Positions 34,866 through 44,181 are shown, counted from the first letter of the stretch. The stretch is DNA of 64,000 bases from an uncultured Flavobacteriales bacterium (GCA_913055685.1 CAJXKC010000001.1:558001-622000), one strand, 5' to 3'. Translations and numbers: made by a program. Notes: generated by a model not told the origin, from the sequence alone.

Positions 34866-35729
34866 ATGGCTAACTTAAAAGAACTTCGCAGTCGTATTTC
34901 TTCGGTTTCCAGCACCATGCAGATTACTTCTGCCATGAAGATGGTGTCGGCAGCCAAGCTTAAGCGTGCGCAAGATGCAATTACCCAATTGCGTCCTTAT
35001 GCTCAGAAGCTAGAAGAAATCTTGGTAAACGTTAGCGCTACCTTGGATTCATCCGAAGGTGTTTATAGCCGTCAGGCGGATGAGGTTAAAAAGGTACTTT
35101 TAGTAGTTATTTCTTCTAACCGTGGTCTTTGTGGGGCCTTTAATGCTAACGTGGTAAAACGCGTTGCCGCCTATAAGGAAGAATCAAATGCTGAAGTAGA
35201 CACATACTTCCTAGGAAAGAAAGCGGGTGAGATTTTAGTGAAGCGTGGTGTTGCCACCCCAATTGGTGAGCGCAATGCGATATACGACGACCTAAGTTTC
35301 GAAAACGTTTCTACCGTAGCAGAAATGTTAATGGAGAAGTTTGTAGCGGGTGAATACGATCGCATTGAAGTGGTTTACAATCGCTTTGTAAACGCCGCCA
35401 CCCAGCGCGTGCAATGTGAGCAGTTCTTACCAATTCGCGAAACAGAAGCAGACGCTAATCAGGCGGGCGATTATTTATACGAGCCAGATAAAGAAGAGAT
35501 TTTGGAAGACCTTATTCCTAAATCTTTGAAAACCCAGCTTTTCAAATCTTTATTAGATAGTCAGGCTGCTGAGCATGGAGCGCGTATGACCGCCATGCAT
35601 AAAGCGACCGATAATGCCGATGAGTTACGTCGTAGCTTGAGCTTAGAATACAACAAGGCGCGTCAAGCAGCAATTACCAATGAAATTTTGGAAATTGTTG
35701 GTGGTGCCAATGCTTTGGCAGACGGCTAA
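34866..35729 (+). CDS. atpG: F1Fo ATP synthase subunit gamma
   Basis: 287 residues. The rotor shaft: N-terminal LKELRSRISSVSSTMQITSAMKMVSAAKL and the C-terminal SLEYNKARQAAITNEILEIVGGANA helices form the coiled coil; SSNRGLCGAFNANVV is the conserved start of the globular part. It is the last gene of the operon here; atpD and atpC are absent, as is usual in Bacteroidota where they sit elsewhere. A terminator follows. Confidence 0.96.
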   Translation: MANLKELRSRISSVSSTMQITSAMKMVSAAKLKRAQDAITQLRPYAQKLEEILVNVSATLDSSEGVYSRQADEVKKVLLVVISSNRGLCGAFNANVVKRVAAYKEESNAEVDTYFLGKKAGEILVKRGVATPIGERNAIYDDLSFENVSTVAEMLMEKFVAGEYDRIEVVYNRFVNAATQRVQCEQFLPIRETEADANQAGDYLYEPDKEEILEDLIPKSLKTQLFKSLLDSQAAEHGARMTAMHKATDNADELRRSLSLEYNKARQAAITNEILEIVGGANALADG

Positions 35730-35752
35730 GCCGAAACATATTCTTTAAAAAG

Positions 35753-35782
35753 ACCCTGGCTTTTAAGTCAGGGTTTTTTTTT
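35753..35782 (+). terminator. Terminator of the ATP synthase operon
   Basis: ACCCTGGCTT and AAGTCAGGGT form a stem (one G-U pair, TT in the loop centre), followed by nine T. It lies 24 bases after the atpG stop codon. Confidence 0.85.
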
Positions 35783-35820
35783 GAAAGCTTGGCGCACAAT
35801 TTGCTACATTCATAGCCAGA

Positions 35821-37266
35821 ATGAAAGCCGCCCTACCCCATATGACGCTTAGGGGAAGAATATTCTTCTCTATGCTGCTCATTATCGCCATCTCCTTTTT
35901 ACTTACTGGGGCGATCTCTTATTACCACTTTAAAAAAGAAAACGAGCAATACCACGAAGAACGTTTACGCCGAAAGGAGTATGCGGTCTTGGAATCGATA
36001 GGCTTTTTTTTGGGCGGCGAGCAATTAAGTGATAATACGGATAGTATTGTGAGCCTTTTCGATACAAAAGTCTGCGAACTGGCTCAGGTAAATGGATTAG
36101 ATATTAATATCTACGGACTTAATGGGAACCTTTTAATTGCTAGTAATCCGGCTTTACATGAGGCGGAGTTAATACCCACTAAACTGCCCTACGACCTTAT
36201 GGAAAGGTTGTATCAGACTTCCGATCAAATTTTAATGCGCTATAAAGCGGATACCCTTTCCTTTTTATCGACCTATGATTTTATCCGCAATTACGAGGAG
36301 AAGCCGGTTGCTATTATAAACCTACCCTATTTTGATGCCAAGGATCTTAGTAGAGAGGATCTGCGGAACTTTCTTTGGCGTTTAACAGAAATCTACTTCT
36401 TGCTCTTTTTAGCGGCGGTATTCATCGCTTATTTCCTTTCCAATTACATTACAAGCTCCCTGCAAACCATTGGTCAGCACATTAAAAGCACGCGTCTGAA
36501 AGGGGGAAACTATCAATTAGACTGGAAGTATGAAGATGAAATCGGTGAGCTAGTAAAGGAATACAACCGGATGTTACAAGAGCTTGAAGCCTCGGCCGCC
36601 AAGCTTGCACAAACCGAGCGAGAAAGCGCCTGGCGGGAAATGGCGAAGCAGGTCGCTCATGAGATCAAAAACCCGCTTACTCCGATGCGCTTGAACGTGC
36701 AGTACCTCGAGAAAAGCCTTAAAACGGATAATCCCGAAAAGCTACAGGAGTTTTCGGAAAGCATGATTCACCAAATCGACACCTTAAGCAATATTGCGGC
36801 CGCCTTCTCTCGCTTTGCTTCTATGCCCGAACTAAAGCTAAAGCATTTTCCCGTGCGCGAATTAGTGAAGCGAGTGGCTGGATTATACCCAGAGCAGAAT
36901 GTTAGTTTTCACGCCGAGGATGAAGACCTTGAGATTCTGGCAGACCCCGATCAGCTCATCCGTGTAATGAACAACCTAATCAATAATGCCCTTCAATCGG
37001 TTCCCGATGGCCGGGCCGAAAAGATTGAAGTTTTCCTTTCTAAGCAGGCTCAGGAAGCCCTAATAGAAGTGCGCGATAATGGCAGCGGAATTCCCGAGTC
37101 ACAGCATGAAAAAATCTTTGAGCCCAGGTTTACCACTAAGTCTAGTGGCATGGGTCTCGGCTTGGCTTTGGTGAAACGGATCATTACCGGCTTTGGAGGC
37201 CGTATTGAGTTTGAAACGGAGCTTAATGTAGGCACCACTTTCAAAGTTTACCTTCCCCTATCTTAG
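35821..37266 (+). CDS. Sensor histidine kinase with HAMP domain (NtrY/NtrB-like core)
   Basis: 481 residues. Two membrane helices (about 14-35 and 190-210) flank a ~155-residue periplasmic sensor domain; a HAMP segment follows (about 211-262). The phospho-acceptor is His280 in QVAHEIKNPLTPMRLNVQYL. The ATP-binding part has NNLINNALQSV (N box), DNGSGIPE (G1) and GMGLGLALVKRI (G2). No response regulator adjoins it, so it is an orphan here. The signal is unknown. The gene starts 39 bases after the ATP synthase terminator. Confidence 0.9.
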   Translation: MKAALPHMTLRGRIFFSMLLIIAISFLLTGAISYYHFKKENEQYHEERLRRKEYAVLESIGFFLGGEQLSDNTDSIVSLFDTKVCELAQVNGLDINIYGLNGNLLIASNPALHEAELIPTKLPYDLMERLYQTSDQILMRYKADTLSFLSTYDFIRNYEEKPVAIINLPYFDAKDLSREDLRNFLWRLTEIYFLLFLAAVFIAYFLSNYITSSLQTIGQHIKSTRLKGGNYQLDWKYEDEIGELVKEYNRMLQELEASAAKLAQTERESAWREMAKQVAHEIKNPLTPMRLNVQYLEKSLKTDNPEKLQEFSESMIHQIDTLSNIAAAFSRFASMPELKLKHFPVRELVKRVAGLYPEQNVSFHAEDEDLEILADPDQLIRVMNNLINNALQSVPDGRAEKIEVFLSKQAQEALIEVRDNGSGIPESQHEKIFEPRFTTKSSGMGLGLALVKRIITGFGGRIEFETELNVGTTFKVYLPLS

Positions 37267-37288
37267 TCTTTAGCGGGCGGGTATTTCG

Positions 37289-37315
37289 GAATTCGACGCG
37301 AATTCTTTTCTTTTG
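37289..37315 (+). terminator. Weak terminator after the histidine kinase
   Basis: GAATTCG-ACG-CGAATTC is a perfect 7-bp AT-rich stem with a 3-base loop followed by TTTTCTTTTG, 23 bases after the kinase stop codon. It could alternatively be a dimeric operator site of the next gene. Confidence 0.4.
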
Positions 37316-37338
37316 CAGGGCTAGTCAAATAAAGCACT

Positions 37339-38112
37339 ATGGAATTCAATAACTTATTGGTAGCAATCGAGGATAAGATTGCTCAAATCACCATTAATCG
37401 TCCTAAACAGCTCAACGCCTTAAATAAGGAGACTATTGCCGAGTTGCACGAGGCTCTCAAAGCCCTTTCTAGCAATGAGGAAGTGCGGGTAGTACTGCTT
37501 ACTGGAAGCGGTGAGAAATCTTTTGTAGCTGGGGCGGATATCAAGGAGTTTGCCGACTTTGGAGTTAATGAAGGAACAGAGTTAGCCGCCAAAGGTCAGG
37601 AGAGCTTGTTCGACTACATTGAGAATTACTGCAAGCCAGTTATCGCTGCCGTTAATGGATTTGCCCTTGGAGGTGGTTTAGAGCTTGCCATGGCTTGCCA
37701 AGTACGCATTGCTTCAGATAATGCCAAATTGGGTTTACCAGAGGTTACATTGGGCCTAATACCCGGATATGGCGGTACCCAACGACTTGCCCAATTGGTG
37801 GGGAAAGGCCGCGCGATGGAAATGATTTTAAGTGCCCAAATGATAAAAGCTGATCGTGCTTACGAAATGGGTCTAGTAAACCATGTGGTGCCACAAGAAG
37901 AGCTATTAGCAAGCTGCCAATCATTGGCCTCTAAAATGGCCTTGAACTCTCCCAATGCGATTCATGCCGCAATAAAGTCGGTAAACGCTGGCTTTAAGGA
38001 GGGAATGGACGGTTACAAGGTAGAAATAGAGGAGTTCGGCAAATGTTTCGGCACTGCCGATTTTGTAGAAGGAACCACTGCTTTCATGGAAAAACGCAAA
38101 CCTCAGTTTTGA
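37339..38112 (+). CDS. Enoyl-CoA hydratase/isomerase (crotonase family)
   Basis: 257 residues. Hydrates trans-2-enoyl-CoA in beta-oxidation or related acyl-CoA routes. The oxyanion-hole segments GAGADIKEF-type (FVAGADIKEFADFG) and NGFALGGGLELAMAC are present, as are both catalytic Glu positions (GGGLELA near 113 and LPEVTLGLIPGYGG near 133), so it is an active hydratase rather than an isomerase-only form. The C-terminal FGTADFVEGTTAFMEKRKPQF is typical. The downstream esterase overlaps its stop codon. Confidence 0.92.
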   Translation: MEFNNLLVAIEDKIAQITINRPKQLNALNKETIAELHEALKALSSNEEVRVVLLTGSGEKSFVAGADIKEFADFGVNEGTELAAKGQESLFDYIENYCKPVIAAVNGFALGGGLELAMACQVRIASDNAKLGLPEVTLGLIPGYGGTQRLAQLVGKGRAMEMILSAQMIKADRAYEMGLVNHVVPQEELLASCQSLASKMALNSPNAIHAAIKSVNAGFKEGMDGYKVEIEEFGKCFGTADFVEGTTAFMEKRKPQF

Positions 38113-38768
38113 GCATCCGAAGAGATTTAACTATACAGAGAACGGCTCGTTACTTTTTAAGTGATGAGCCGTCTTCACATAAGCCCTATTTATGCTTTGT
38201 GCTGCATGGTTATGGTCAGCTGCCAGAATTCTTCTTGCGTAAATTCAAGGACATTGGTCGCAATGATATTCTCTTTGTTGCGCCTGAAGGCCTACACCGT
38301 TATTATTTGCAAGGCTCGAAAGGAAGGGTTGGTGCAAGCTGGATGACCAAGGAGGATCGCTTGAATGATATTGCCGATTATTGCGCCTTACTCAACCAAG
38401 TGGCAGAAGAACTCATCAGCGAAAGCTCTTTTGAGAAAGTTGCCATTCTAGGCTTTTCGCAAGGAGTGGCCACCGCTTGCAGATGGGCTAATAACACCTC
38501 ACTAAATTTCGAAAGTCTAATTAGTTGGGCGGGTGCATTTCCACCAGACTTGGACTTTGAGGCGGCTTTGGAAAACTTCAAACCTAAAGAGTTGTATATG
38601 GCATGTGGTGATGCCGATGAGTTTATAAGTGAAGAACGATTAAAGGAGCATATTAGCTTTTTAGATACTAAGGGGATAAAGCCCAAGCTTATTCGCTTTG
38701 AAGGAGGACACGATATAGATCAAGCCGCATTAACAAATCTTCTCGAGGAAGTATTTCCAATTAGCTAA
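38109..38768 (+). CDS. Alpha/beta hydrolase (carboxylesterase/phospholipase type)
   Basis: About 219 residues. The likely start is TTG at 38109, overlapping the TGA of the hydratase (TTGA), since the conserved part begins with TIQRTARYFLSDEP. An ATG at 38043 would add an out-of-character Cys/His-rich segment that is only hydratase sequence read in another frame. Family marks: LCFVLHGYGQ (oxyanion), nucleophile Ser in ILGFSQGVAT, Asp in ACGDADEF and His in EGGHDID. Such enzymes hydrolyse small carboxylic esters or lysophospholipids. Ends with an 8-base overlap with the convergent S4 gene. Confidence 0.8.
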   Translation: MSIRRDLTIQRTARYFLSDEPSSHKPYLCFVLHGYGQLPEFFLRKFKDIGRNDILFVAPEGLHRYYLQGSKGRVGASWMTKEDRLNDIADYCALLNQVAEELISESSFEKVAILGFSQGVATACRWANNTSLNFESLISWAGAFPPDLDFEAALENFKPKELYMACGDADEFISEERLKEHISFLDTKGIKPKLIRFEGGHDIDQAALTNLLEEVFPIS

Positions 38769-39123
38769 TAAAGTCGTCGAGATCGCGCCTTTCTTTTTTT
38801 GTGGGCCTTCCGGTCCCTCGGGGCCTATTAAGCTTGTGCATCATTTGAATGAAGTTCTGTTTATCGAGCTCTTCTTTAGGAGTAAGATCTTCAATGTAAT
38901 CGGGGACCAACTTTGCCCCCATTCTAGATTTGGGAAGATCCAGGACCCTTAAGGAAAATTCCACCCCTTCTTTTTTATAAGAAAGCTTATCGCCTACTCG
39001 CACTTCGCGCGATGGTTTTACGATTTCATCATTGACCTTTACCTTGTCTTTCTTAACCGCATCCGCCGCAAGGCTTCTGGTCTTGTATTTTCGAACGCAC
39101 CAAAGAAATTTATCTACCCGCAT
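38761..39123 (-). CDS. S4-domain RNA-binding protein (Hsp15-like)
   Basis: About 120 residues from the ATG at 39123. The N-terminal S4 fold reads MRVDKFLWCVRKYKTRSLAADAV, then KVNDEIVKPSREVRVGD, as in Hsp15 (HslR), which rescues stalled 50S-nascent-chain complexes. The basic C-terminal tail NRPRGTGRPTKKERRDLDDF is shared with Bacteroidota homologues. It starts 20 bases downstream of the terminator of the T9SS gene, so it needs its own promoter. Confidence 0.85.
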   Translation of the reverse strand: MRVDKFLWCVRKYKTRSLAADAVKKDKVKVNDEIVKPSREVRVGDKLSYKKEGVEFSLRVLDLPKSRMGAKLVPDYIEDLTPKEELDKQNFIQMMHKLNRPRGTGRPTKKERRDLDDFIS

Positions 39124-39142
39124 AGGGCACAAAAATAAAGAA

Positions 39143-39169
39143 CCCCGACGAAGCCTAAGCTTGTCGGGG
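39143..39169 (-). terminator. Terminator of the T9SS cargo gene
   Basis: Minus strand: CCCCGAC-AAGC-loop-GCTT-c-GTCGGGG (11 paired bases, one bulge), followed by TTCTTTATTTTT. It lies 28 bases after the stop codon of the 1.3-kilo-residue gene. Confidence 0.8.
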
Positions 39170-39196
39170 CACTTTCTATATAGAGGGGGTATTTAC

Positions 39197-42100
39197 TTAT
39201 TTGCGGTATACAACCTTCTGAGTAAAGCTCTGCTTAGCAGTGTGTACCTTCATTAGGTAAACACCTTCAAACAAGTCTACATTAGGAGTATACACGGCGG
39301 TTTGCACTCCGCTGAATTGGTAACCTAGCTCGGCGCGGTCTACCATTTTTCCGCTTAAATCGTAAAGCTCTAAGCTTACTTCACCAGACTCAACTAAGTT
39401 TAAGTCGATATGCGCCGCACCACTAAATGGGTTAGGATACACATTCATGCTTTGCTTTTGGTCGTAGTCCAATTCGGCAGTACCAATTGCTTTACCGCGG
39501 TTAGTGAAAGTTACATTGGCAATATCTAAGCTGATAGGAGCGAAGTTTTGGTAATCGCCCACTACCGAGAAGGTAATGTTCATGATTTTGCTAAGATCTA
39601 ATGGAAGGTTTCCAGCAGATACTAAGTCGGCAATATCGATAGTGTAAGAACCCATCGCAGCATTGTTCACAGGAACCGTGATACGGTATTGCTCGCTCCA
39701 CTTAGTGATTTCTTCACTAACTAGGGTTACAATGATTTCGTTGAAGCCACTTAAAGAAGCATCGAAGGTAATCTGATTGTAATCGCTTAAGTCGGCACTG
39801 CGGTGTCCTGGGCGAATCATACGGTAAATGCTTACGTAGTTCTTAAGGCTACCAGTGAACTGGATATCGCGCTCTAGGTGCATTTCGCCATTTTGGCTAG
39901 TAAAGCCAGTTTCTTGGCTTACGCTGAATGCGCTATTGCTAACGCCAGTGTTACGTTCAAAGTCAGCTCCCCAAGGACCATCGGCCATGTAAAGGATATC
40001 GCGACCACCACCAACATTATTTAAGATTTCGAAACCGCTATCGAAGATGTAGCCAGTATTCCAAGTAACTGTTTCTTCGCTTTTAGTAGCGTTTAGAGCA
40101 ATTTGATTGCCGAAGTTAGTGCGAGTACCGTTTTCAAATAAAGTACGGTTAGCCATGATGTTGATTTCGCTAGCACCAATGGTGTTTACCATTTCCAATT
40201 GAAGGGCACCGTTTTCGTAACGACCTGTTTTAACATAAACAGTAGGAACACTTACGTTTGAGCTAGTAATTGAGTTTACCTGACCATCAACTTGCATTAA
40301 GCTTAAGATGTCACTTACTAAGTCTTTGGTTAAGCTTTCTGAAACCGACCATACTTGGAAGTTGTAAACCTTGTCTGAGTTCTGAATTTCATACTCGTTT
40401 TGGTTCCAACGTGCGTCGATAGTGAAAGAGCCATCTGCTTTTTTGTAAGCCACAAAGGTGATAGCCATATCTACTAAGCCGTTTTCTTGATCTAAACGAG
40501 CCATGATAAAGGTGTGTCCGTCGATGTTCACACGCTTGATATCATTTAGTTCAGCGCCATTTAAACGGTCACAAATTACTTTGGTGTGGTTGTAAACTTC
40601 GTTCTGAGTCTCGATCGCCAAAATACTAGCCAAACGATTGTTAGCAGTGTTTAAATAGTCTACTGCAAAAATGTCAAGGGCATTAGTAATACCGATTAGG
40701 TCGGTTGGGCTAGTTACTACCGCTGGAGCGTTTTGAGGACCAGTTACCGGTAAGTAAGCATTTAAGCCATTGGTTTTTTCCATGCTTTGGGCACGGTAAG
40801 TGCTCAAAGTTGGCTGCTCGTTGATACGATCGTAGAAGGTGTGCGCACCAGTCTTAATACGCTCGAAGTTACGTTGAGCAATAAGGCTAGCCATAGAACC
40901 TTCAGACTCGATACCCCCATTGTTACCACCAGTAGAGCCGGTAGCTACGTTCTCAGAAGCGCTGTTATTGCTGCTTACAGGGTCGGGCTGGTTTTGAGAC
41001 TGTACACTCGCAGTGTTAGTACCATTACCATTTACAGTTACTGTAACCTCTAGAGTTTGAGAAGTACCACATACTACTTCAGGAATGCTCCAGATGCCAG
41101 TAGTGCTGTTGTAAGAACCGCTTGATGGAGTGTTGTGGCTAACGTAAGTAAAGTTAGCGTCCATTAAGTAAGCAATTTCAACCGCAGTAGCAGGAGTACC
41201 ACAAGTAAGGTTGTCGATGGTAATGGTAAATGTTACCTGATCACCGCTGTTAGGTGTGTTATTGGAAACCGATTGTTGAACGCGTAAGTCGGCAGGACAA
41301 CGAACGGTGTTAATGTCGGCAGTAACACTATTACCTTGAAGGTTCCAAGTTAAAGTGCCACTGGCAGGGAAAGTTACTTCGAACTCTCCTGTGTGGGTTC
41401 CAGGAGCGAAAGAAGTGTTTTGGCCACGATCGGCCGGAGTGGGTACGAATTGGTTGTTTGCGCCAACTAATTCGCTGATAGTAGTATTATTAGTGTTGTT
41501 GTAACCGAAACGAGCAACGATATCCCCGTTTACATCGATGTAGATACAGTTAAGCTCTGGGTTAACTCCAGCAACTGAGTTTTGAGTGTAAGTAGTGTAA
41601 GCACCGCAGAATTCAGAGGTACCCTGACTCACAACATAAGCAGTTGCAGTTAGGTCGTCGCCTGATACGATACCGGCAGGAGCAGGAACACTAAACTCGA
41701 AGCGGTTTACATTGTTACCCTGACCATGATCGATACCATTAATTAAACCAGGACCATAAGAACCAGTGCTGGCATCGGCGTCATTAGCGCTACCTTCGGT
41801 GGCGCTGAAAAGGAAAGTCTTTCCTTGTGGCATAACCGCACCAGAGTATAGGTCGGCAGTAAAGAATTCTACTAAAGCACCTGCAGGAGCAAATCCTTTT
41901 ACCACGAGATTACCATTATTAAAGTAAGCGGCATCAATTACCGGGAAGTTTTGTAATTCATTACCACCTGCATCATTATCGTTATTGTCGTTGGTGGTGA
42001 TGTATGGAGCGCTACCTACTTTATGGTTCTCGTTAGAAGCCAAAAGGTCAATCGCAATCTGATTCTTTACGTTTACTACCGCTGGAACTGCAGAGGGTAA

Positions 42101-43165
42101 TACATTACCGTTATTAAACATGCTGTTCTCAGTGATGAAGTGTTTTTTCGCGCCACTGGTTACTAGGATACCAGCGCCAACATTATCCTTAATAATGTTT
42201 TTGCGGATAGTGTCTCCATAAGCACCATAGATGCGCATTCCGTTGGTTTCAACGTTTTTAAGACCGTTGTTTACAGAAGTATTATTCTCTACTAAGTAGG
42301 CGCCAGTTCCATTGTAAGAATCGAATCCATTACCGCCATTATTGCGGAAAATGTTTTCACGGATAATGTTGTCCTCACAGAAATCAGCCACGTCTAGTCC
42401 GTCACAAATAGCATCGTCTAAAGCGTTAAAGGCAAAATCGTTTTGGTAGATGTCCCAGTCGGTACATCCAGTGCGAAGGAATCCGCCCATAGTCTCACCA
42501 TAGGCTACGAAGTTGTGGTGGAATTTACCGTTGTCTACGCTTAAAGCCTGGAAGTTTGGACCACCATTTACACCATTTGTAGGCGCTTGGGCGGCGTGAG
42601 CTTCACTACCTAAAACACAGTTATAAGCTTCGAAGTTATGCGCATTACCGCGAGCAGCAAGGTTTGCATTGTCCCAGATAAACCAATCGTTACCAAAACT
42701 GTGGATTGCTACATCGTGAATGATAAAGTCACGCTCGGTAGCCATGATCCCCCATTTAAGAGTACCTGCGGAAGAAGCATCAACGATTTCAATTTCGGGA
42801 CCATCTACTTGCGCTAAAGCGATTGCATCGGTACCTACAGTTCCACCAATACCGAAAATGGTAGTATTGGTGTTTCCGGTAAAAGCAGTTTGCGAAGAAC
42901 CGTCAACTACCATTACACGGTTACTAATCGCTGGTAATTCGCTAGAAGTAATATTAATGGTAAATACCCCCGTTCCGCTGTTGTAACCAGCGTCGGTGGT
43001 AGGAATGTTAAACTTGATAGTGTCGATGCTCCAATTTGCATTGGCGTCGACGATAGCTTGGCGTAAAGAACCGGCACCAGCATCATTGGTGTTGGTTACG
43101 ATAACCGCTTGAGCCGAAAGACTTAAGCTAAATACGGTTGATAATATAATACCCCAGGTTTTCAT
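39197..43165 (-). CDS. Giant secreted protein with parallel beta-helix, DUF11-like domain and type A T9SS sorting domain
   Basis: About 1322 residues; the ATG at 43165 gives MKTWGIILSTVFSLSLSAQA, a clear signal peptide (a second ATG 6 bases upstream adds ML). Residues ~20-400 contain Asn/Gly-rich repeats of a right-handed beta-helix (VRENIFRNNGGNGF-type: IIRENIFRNNGGNGFD, YLVENNTSVNNGLKN). A DUF11/CARDB-like Ig module begins with LRVQQSVSNNTPNSGDQVTF (about 640-745), then a Gly/Ser linker. A second half with a beta-sandwich (about 1060-1230) precedes the ~75-residue type A sorting domain with MNVYPNPFSG and a final FTQKVVYRK. It should be exported by T9SS and attached to or released from the surface. 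Codon use resembles the ATP synthase genes, implying strong expression. Confidence 0.9.
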   Translation of the reverse strand: MKTWGIILSTVFSLSLSAQAVIVTNTNDAGAGSLRQAIVDANANWSIDTIKFNIPTTDAGYNSGTGVFTINITSSELPAISNRVMVVDGSSQTAFTGNTNTTIFGIGGTVGTDAIALAQVDGPEIEIVDASSAGTLKWGIMATERDFIIHDVAIHSFGNDWFIWDNANLAARGNAHNFEAYNCVLGSEAHAAQAPTNGVNGGPNFQALSVDNGKFHHNFVAYGETMGGFLRTGCTDWDIYQNDFAFNALDDAICDGLDVADFCEDNIIRENIFRNNGGNGFDSYNGTGAYLVENNTSVNNGLKNVETNGMRIYGAYGDTIRKNIIKDNVGAGILVTSGAKKHFITENSMFNNGNVLPSAVPAVVNVKNQIAIDLLASNENHKVGSAPYITTNDNNDNDAGGNELQNFPVIDAAYFNNGNLVVKGFAPAGALVEFFTADLYSGAVMPQGKTFLFSATEGSANDADASTGSYGPGLINGIDHGQGNNVNRFEFSVPAPAGIVSGDDLTATAYVVSQGTSEFCGAYTTYTQNSVAGVNPELNCIYIDVNGDIVARFGYNNTNNTTISELVGANNQFVPTPADRGQNTSFAPGTHTGEFEVTFPASGTLTWNLQGNSVTADINTVRCPADLRVQQSVSNNTPNSGDQVTFTITIDNLTCGTPATAVEIAYLMDANFTYVSHNTPSSGSYNSTTGIWSIPEVVCGTSQTLEVTVTVNGNGTNTASVQSQNQPDPVSSNNSASENVATGSTGGNNGGIESEGSMASLIAQRNFERIKTGAHTFYDRINEQPTLSTYRAQSMEKTNGLNAYLPVTGPQNAPAVVTSPTDLIGITNALDIFAVDYLNTANNRLASILAIETQNEVYNHTKVICDRLNGAELNDIKRVNIDGHTFIMARLDQENGLVDMAITFVAYKKADGSFTIDARWNQNEYEIQNSDKVYNFQVWSVSESLTKDLVSDILSLMQVDGQVNSITSSNVSVPTVYVKTGRYENGALQLEMVNTIGASEINIMANRTLFENGTRTNFGNQIALNATKSEETVTWNTGYIFDSGFEILNNVGGGRDILYMADGPWGADFERNTGVSNSAFSVSQETGFTSQNGEMHLERDIQFTGSLKNYVSIYRMIRPGHRSADLSDYNQITFDASLSGFNEIIVTLVSEEITKWSEQYRITVPVNNAAMGSYTIDIADLVSAGNLPLDLSKIMNITFSVVGDYQNFAPISLDIANVTFTNRGKAIGTAELDYDQKQSMNVYPNPFSGAAHIDLNLVESGEVSLELYDLSGKMVDRAELGYQFSGVQTAVYTPNVDLFEGVYLMKVHTAKQSFTQKVVYRK

Positions 43166-43187
43166 AAGCATAAACTTAATTACACAA

Positions 43188-43195
43188 CAAACCTA
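43188..43195 (-). promoter_or_regulatory. Candidate -7 element of the T9SS cargo gene
   Basis: Minus-strand TAGGTTTG fits TAnnTTTG, about 22 bases before the start codon. A perfect 10-base palindrome AACAGCTGTT (43206-43215) lies where the -33 box is expected and could be an operator. Confidence 0.5.
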
Positions 43196-43376
43196 GCGCC
43201 TTATTAACAGCTGTTGAAAAATATTAGATTAACGGTAGATTGCTTCGATAAATGGTAAGATGATTCAATTTTGAAGCCTCTGGAAGCCTTTACAGGACTG
43301 CGATTCGTCAAATATAGGCCTATTCTTGTATTCTAAGCATATAAAACGCAATTTTGTAGAAATTCTCATTTTAACC

Positions 43377-44057
43377 ATGAAGTGCATAGTTGTAGACGAT
43401 GATCCTGTACAACGTGAAGCAATCAAATCCTGCATCGCTCAAGTTTCCGATTTAGATCTCGTAGGGGTTTATCCAAATGCTATAGAAGCACGAATGGCTT
43501 TACAAAAGCGTGAAGTGGATTTAATCTTCTTGGATGTAGAGATGCCTGAGATGAGTGGCATTGAGTTTTTAGCCAGCTTTAAAGAAGTTCCTCAGGTAAT
43601 TATGGTAACCGCTAAAAAGCACTATGCCTTTGAGGCTTTTGAATATGATGTTACCGATTACATCTCTAAGCCAATTGATATGGACCGTTTCTCTTCTGCC
43701 GTGCAAAGAGCGCGTTATTATGAGGAGAACCTTAAAAAACCAGCCGAAGACAACCATATATTTATAAAGTCAGACGGAGTACTGGTTAAACTTAATTTAG
43801 ATGAGGTGGCTTATGTTGAAGCCCTAGGGGACTATATTAAGGTAGTTACCGCCGAAAAACGCCATATTGTGCATAGTACCATGAAGGCTTTTGTAGCTAA
43901 GTTGCCAGACAATTTCTTACGTGTACATAAATCACACATCATAAATCTCAACAAGATTCAGAAATTGGAGGAAAACACCGTTTTAGTGGCAAACACTGAA
44001 ATACCGGTAAGTAGAACCAATAAAAAAATATTAGTAGAACGGCTCTCTCAAAAATAG
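43377..44057 (+). CDS. LytTR-family response regulator
   Basis: 226 residues from the ATG at 43377; an upstream TTG extension does not belong to the receiver fold. The receiver domain (1-115) has the acidic pocket VVDDD, phospho-acceptor Asp53 in LIFLDVEMPEMSG and the Lys of YISKPID. The C-terminal LytTR DNA-binding domain (about 130-226) includes IFIKSDGVLVKLNLDEVAYVEA and FLRVHKSHIINLNKI. Such regulators (AlgR/LytR type) pair with LytS-like kinases; none is adjacent. Divergent from the T9SS giant gene across 211 bases, a natural candidate target. Confidence 0.9.
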   Translation: MKCIVVDDDPVQREAIKSCIAQVSDLDLVGVYPNAIEARMALQKREVDLIFLDVEMPEMSGIEFLASFKEVPQVIMVTAKKHYAFEAFEYDVTDYISKPIDMDRFSSAVQRARYYEENLKKPAEDNHIFIKSDGVLVKLNLDEVAYVEALGDYIKVVTAEKRHIVHSTMKAFVAKLPDNFLRVHKSHIINLNKIQKLEENTVLVANTEIPVSRTNKKILVERLSQK

Positions 44058-44075
44058 AGCTTGATTTAAGAGAAT

Positions 44076-44106
44076 AAAAAAGGCTGCAATTTGCAGCCTT
44101 TTTTTT
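44076..44106. terminator. Bidirectional terminator between the response regulator and tRNA-Asn
   Basis: AAAAAAGGCTGCAA-T-TTGCAGCCTTTTTTTT: a near-perfect palindrome with an 8-bp GC-containing core flanked by A and T runs, so it can stop transcripts of the plus-strand regulator and of the minus-strand tRNA-Asn alike. Confidence 0.88.
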
Positions 44107-44107
44107 G

Positions 44108-44181
44108 CGCTCCCTCTTGGGCTCGAACCAAGGACCCTCTGATTAACAGTCAGATGCTCTAACCAACTGAGCTAAGGAAGC
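44108..44181 (-). tRNA. tRNA-Asn (GTT)
   Basis: Minus strand: acceptor GCTTCCT pairs with AGGGAGC (one G-U), discriminator G, and no encoded CCA. The D arm is TAGCTCAGTTGGTTAGAGC, the anticodon loop CTGTTAA carries GTT and the T loop reads GTTCGAGCC. It is transcribed alone and stops at the shared terminator. Confidence 0.95.

Noticed and set aside
30049-35729. Loss of ATP synthase beta and epsilon genes as a deletion
   Set aside because: Bacteroidota normally carry atpD-atpC at a separate locus; the operon has a clean terminator after atpG.
38043-38108. ATG start for the esterase gene 66 bases upstream
   Set aside because: Would encode a Cys/His-rich segment that is only the hydratase gene read out of frame; TTG at 38109 starts close to the conserved core.
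39197-43165. Repeats in the giant gene as a CRISPR or DNA repeat array
   Set aside because: Repetition is at protein level (beta-helix Asn/Gly motifs) with no identical DNA repeats or regular spacers.
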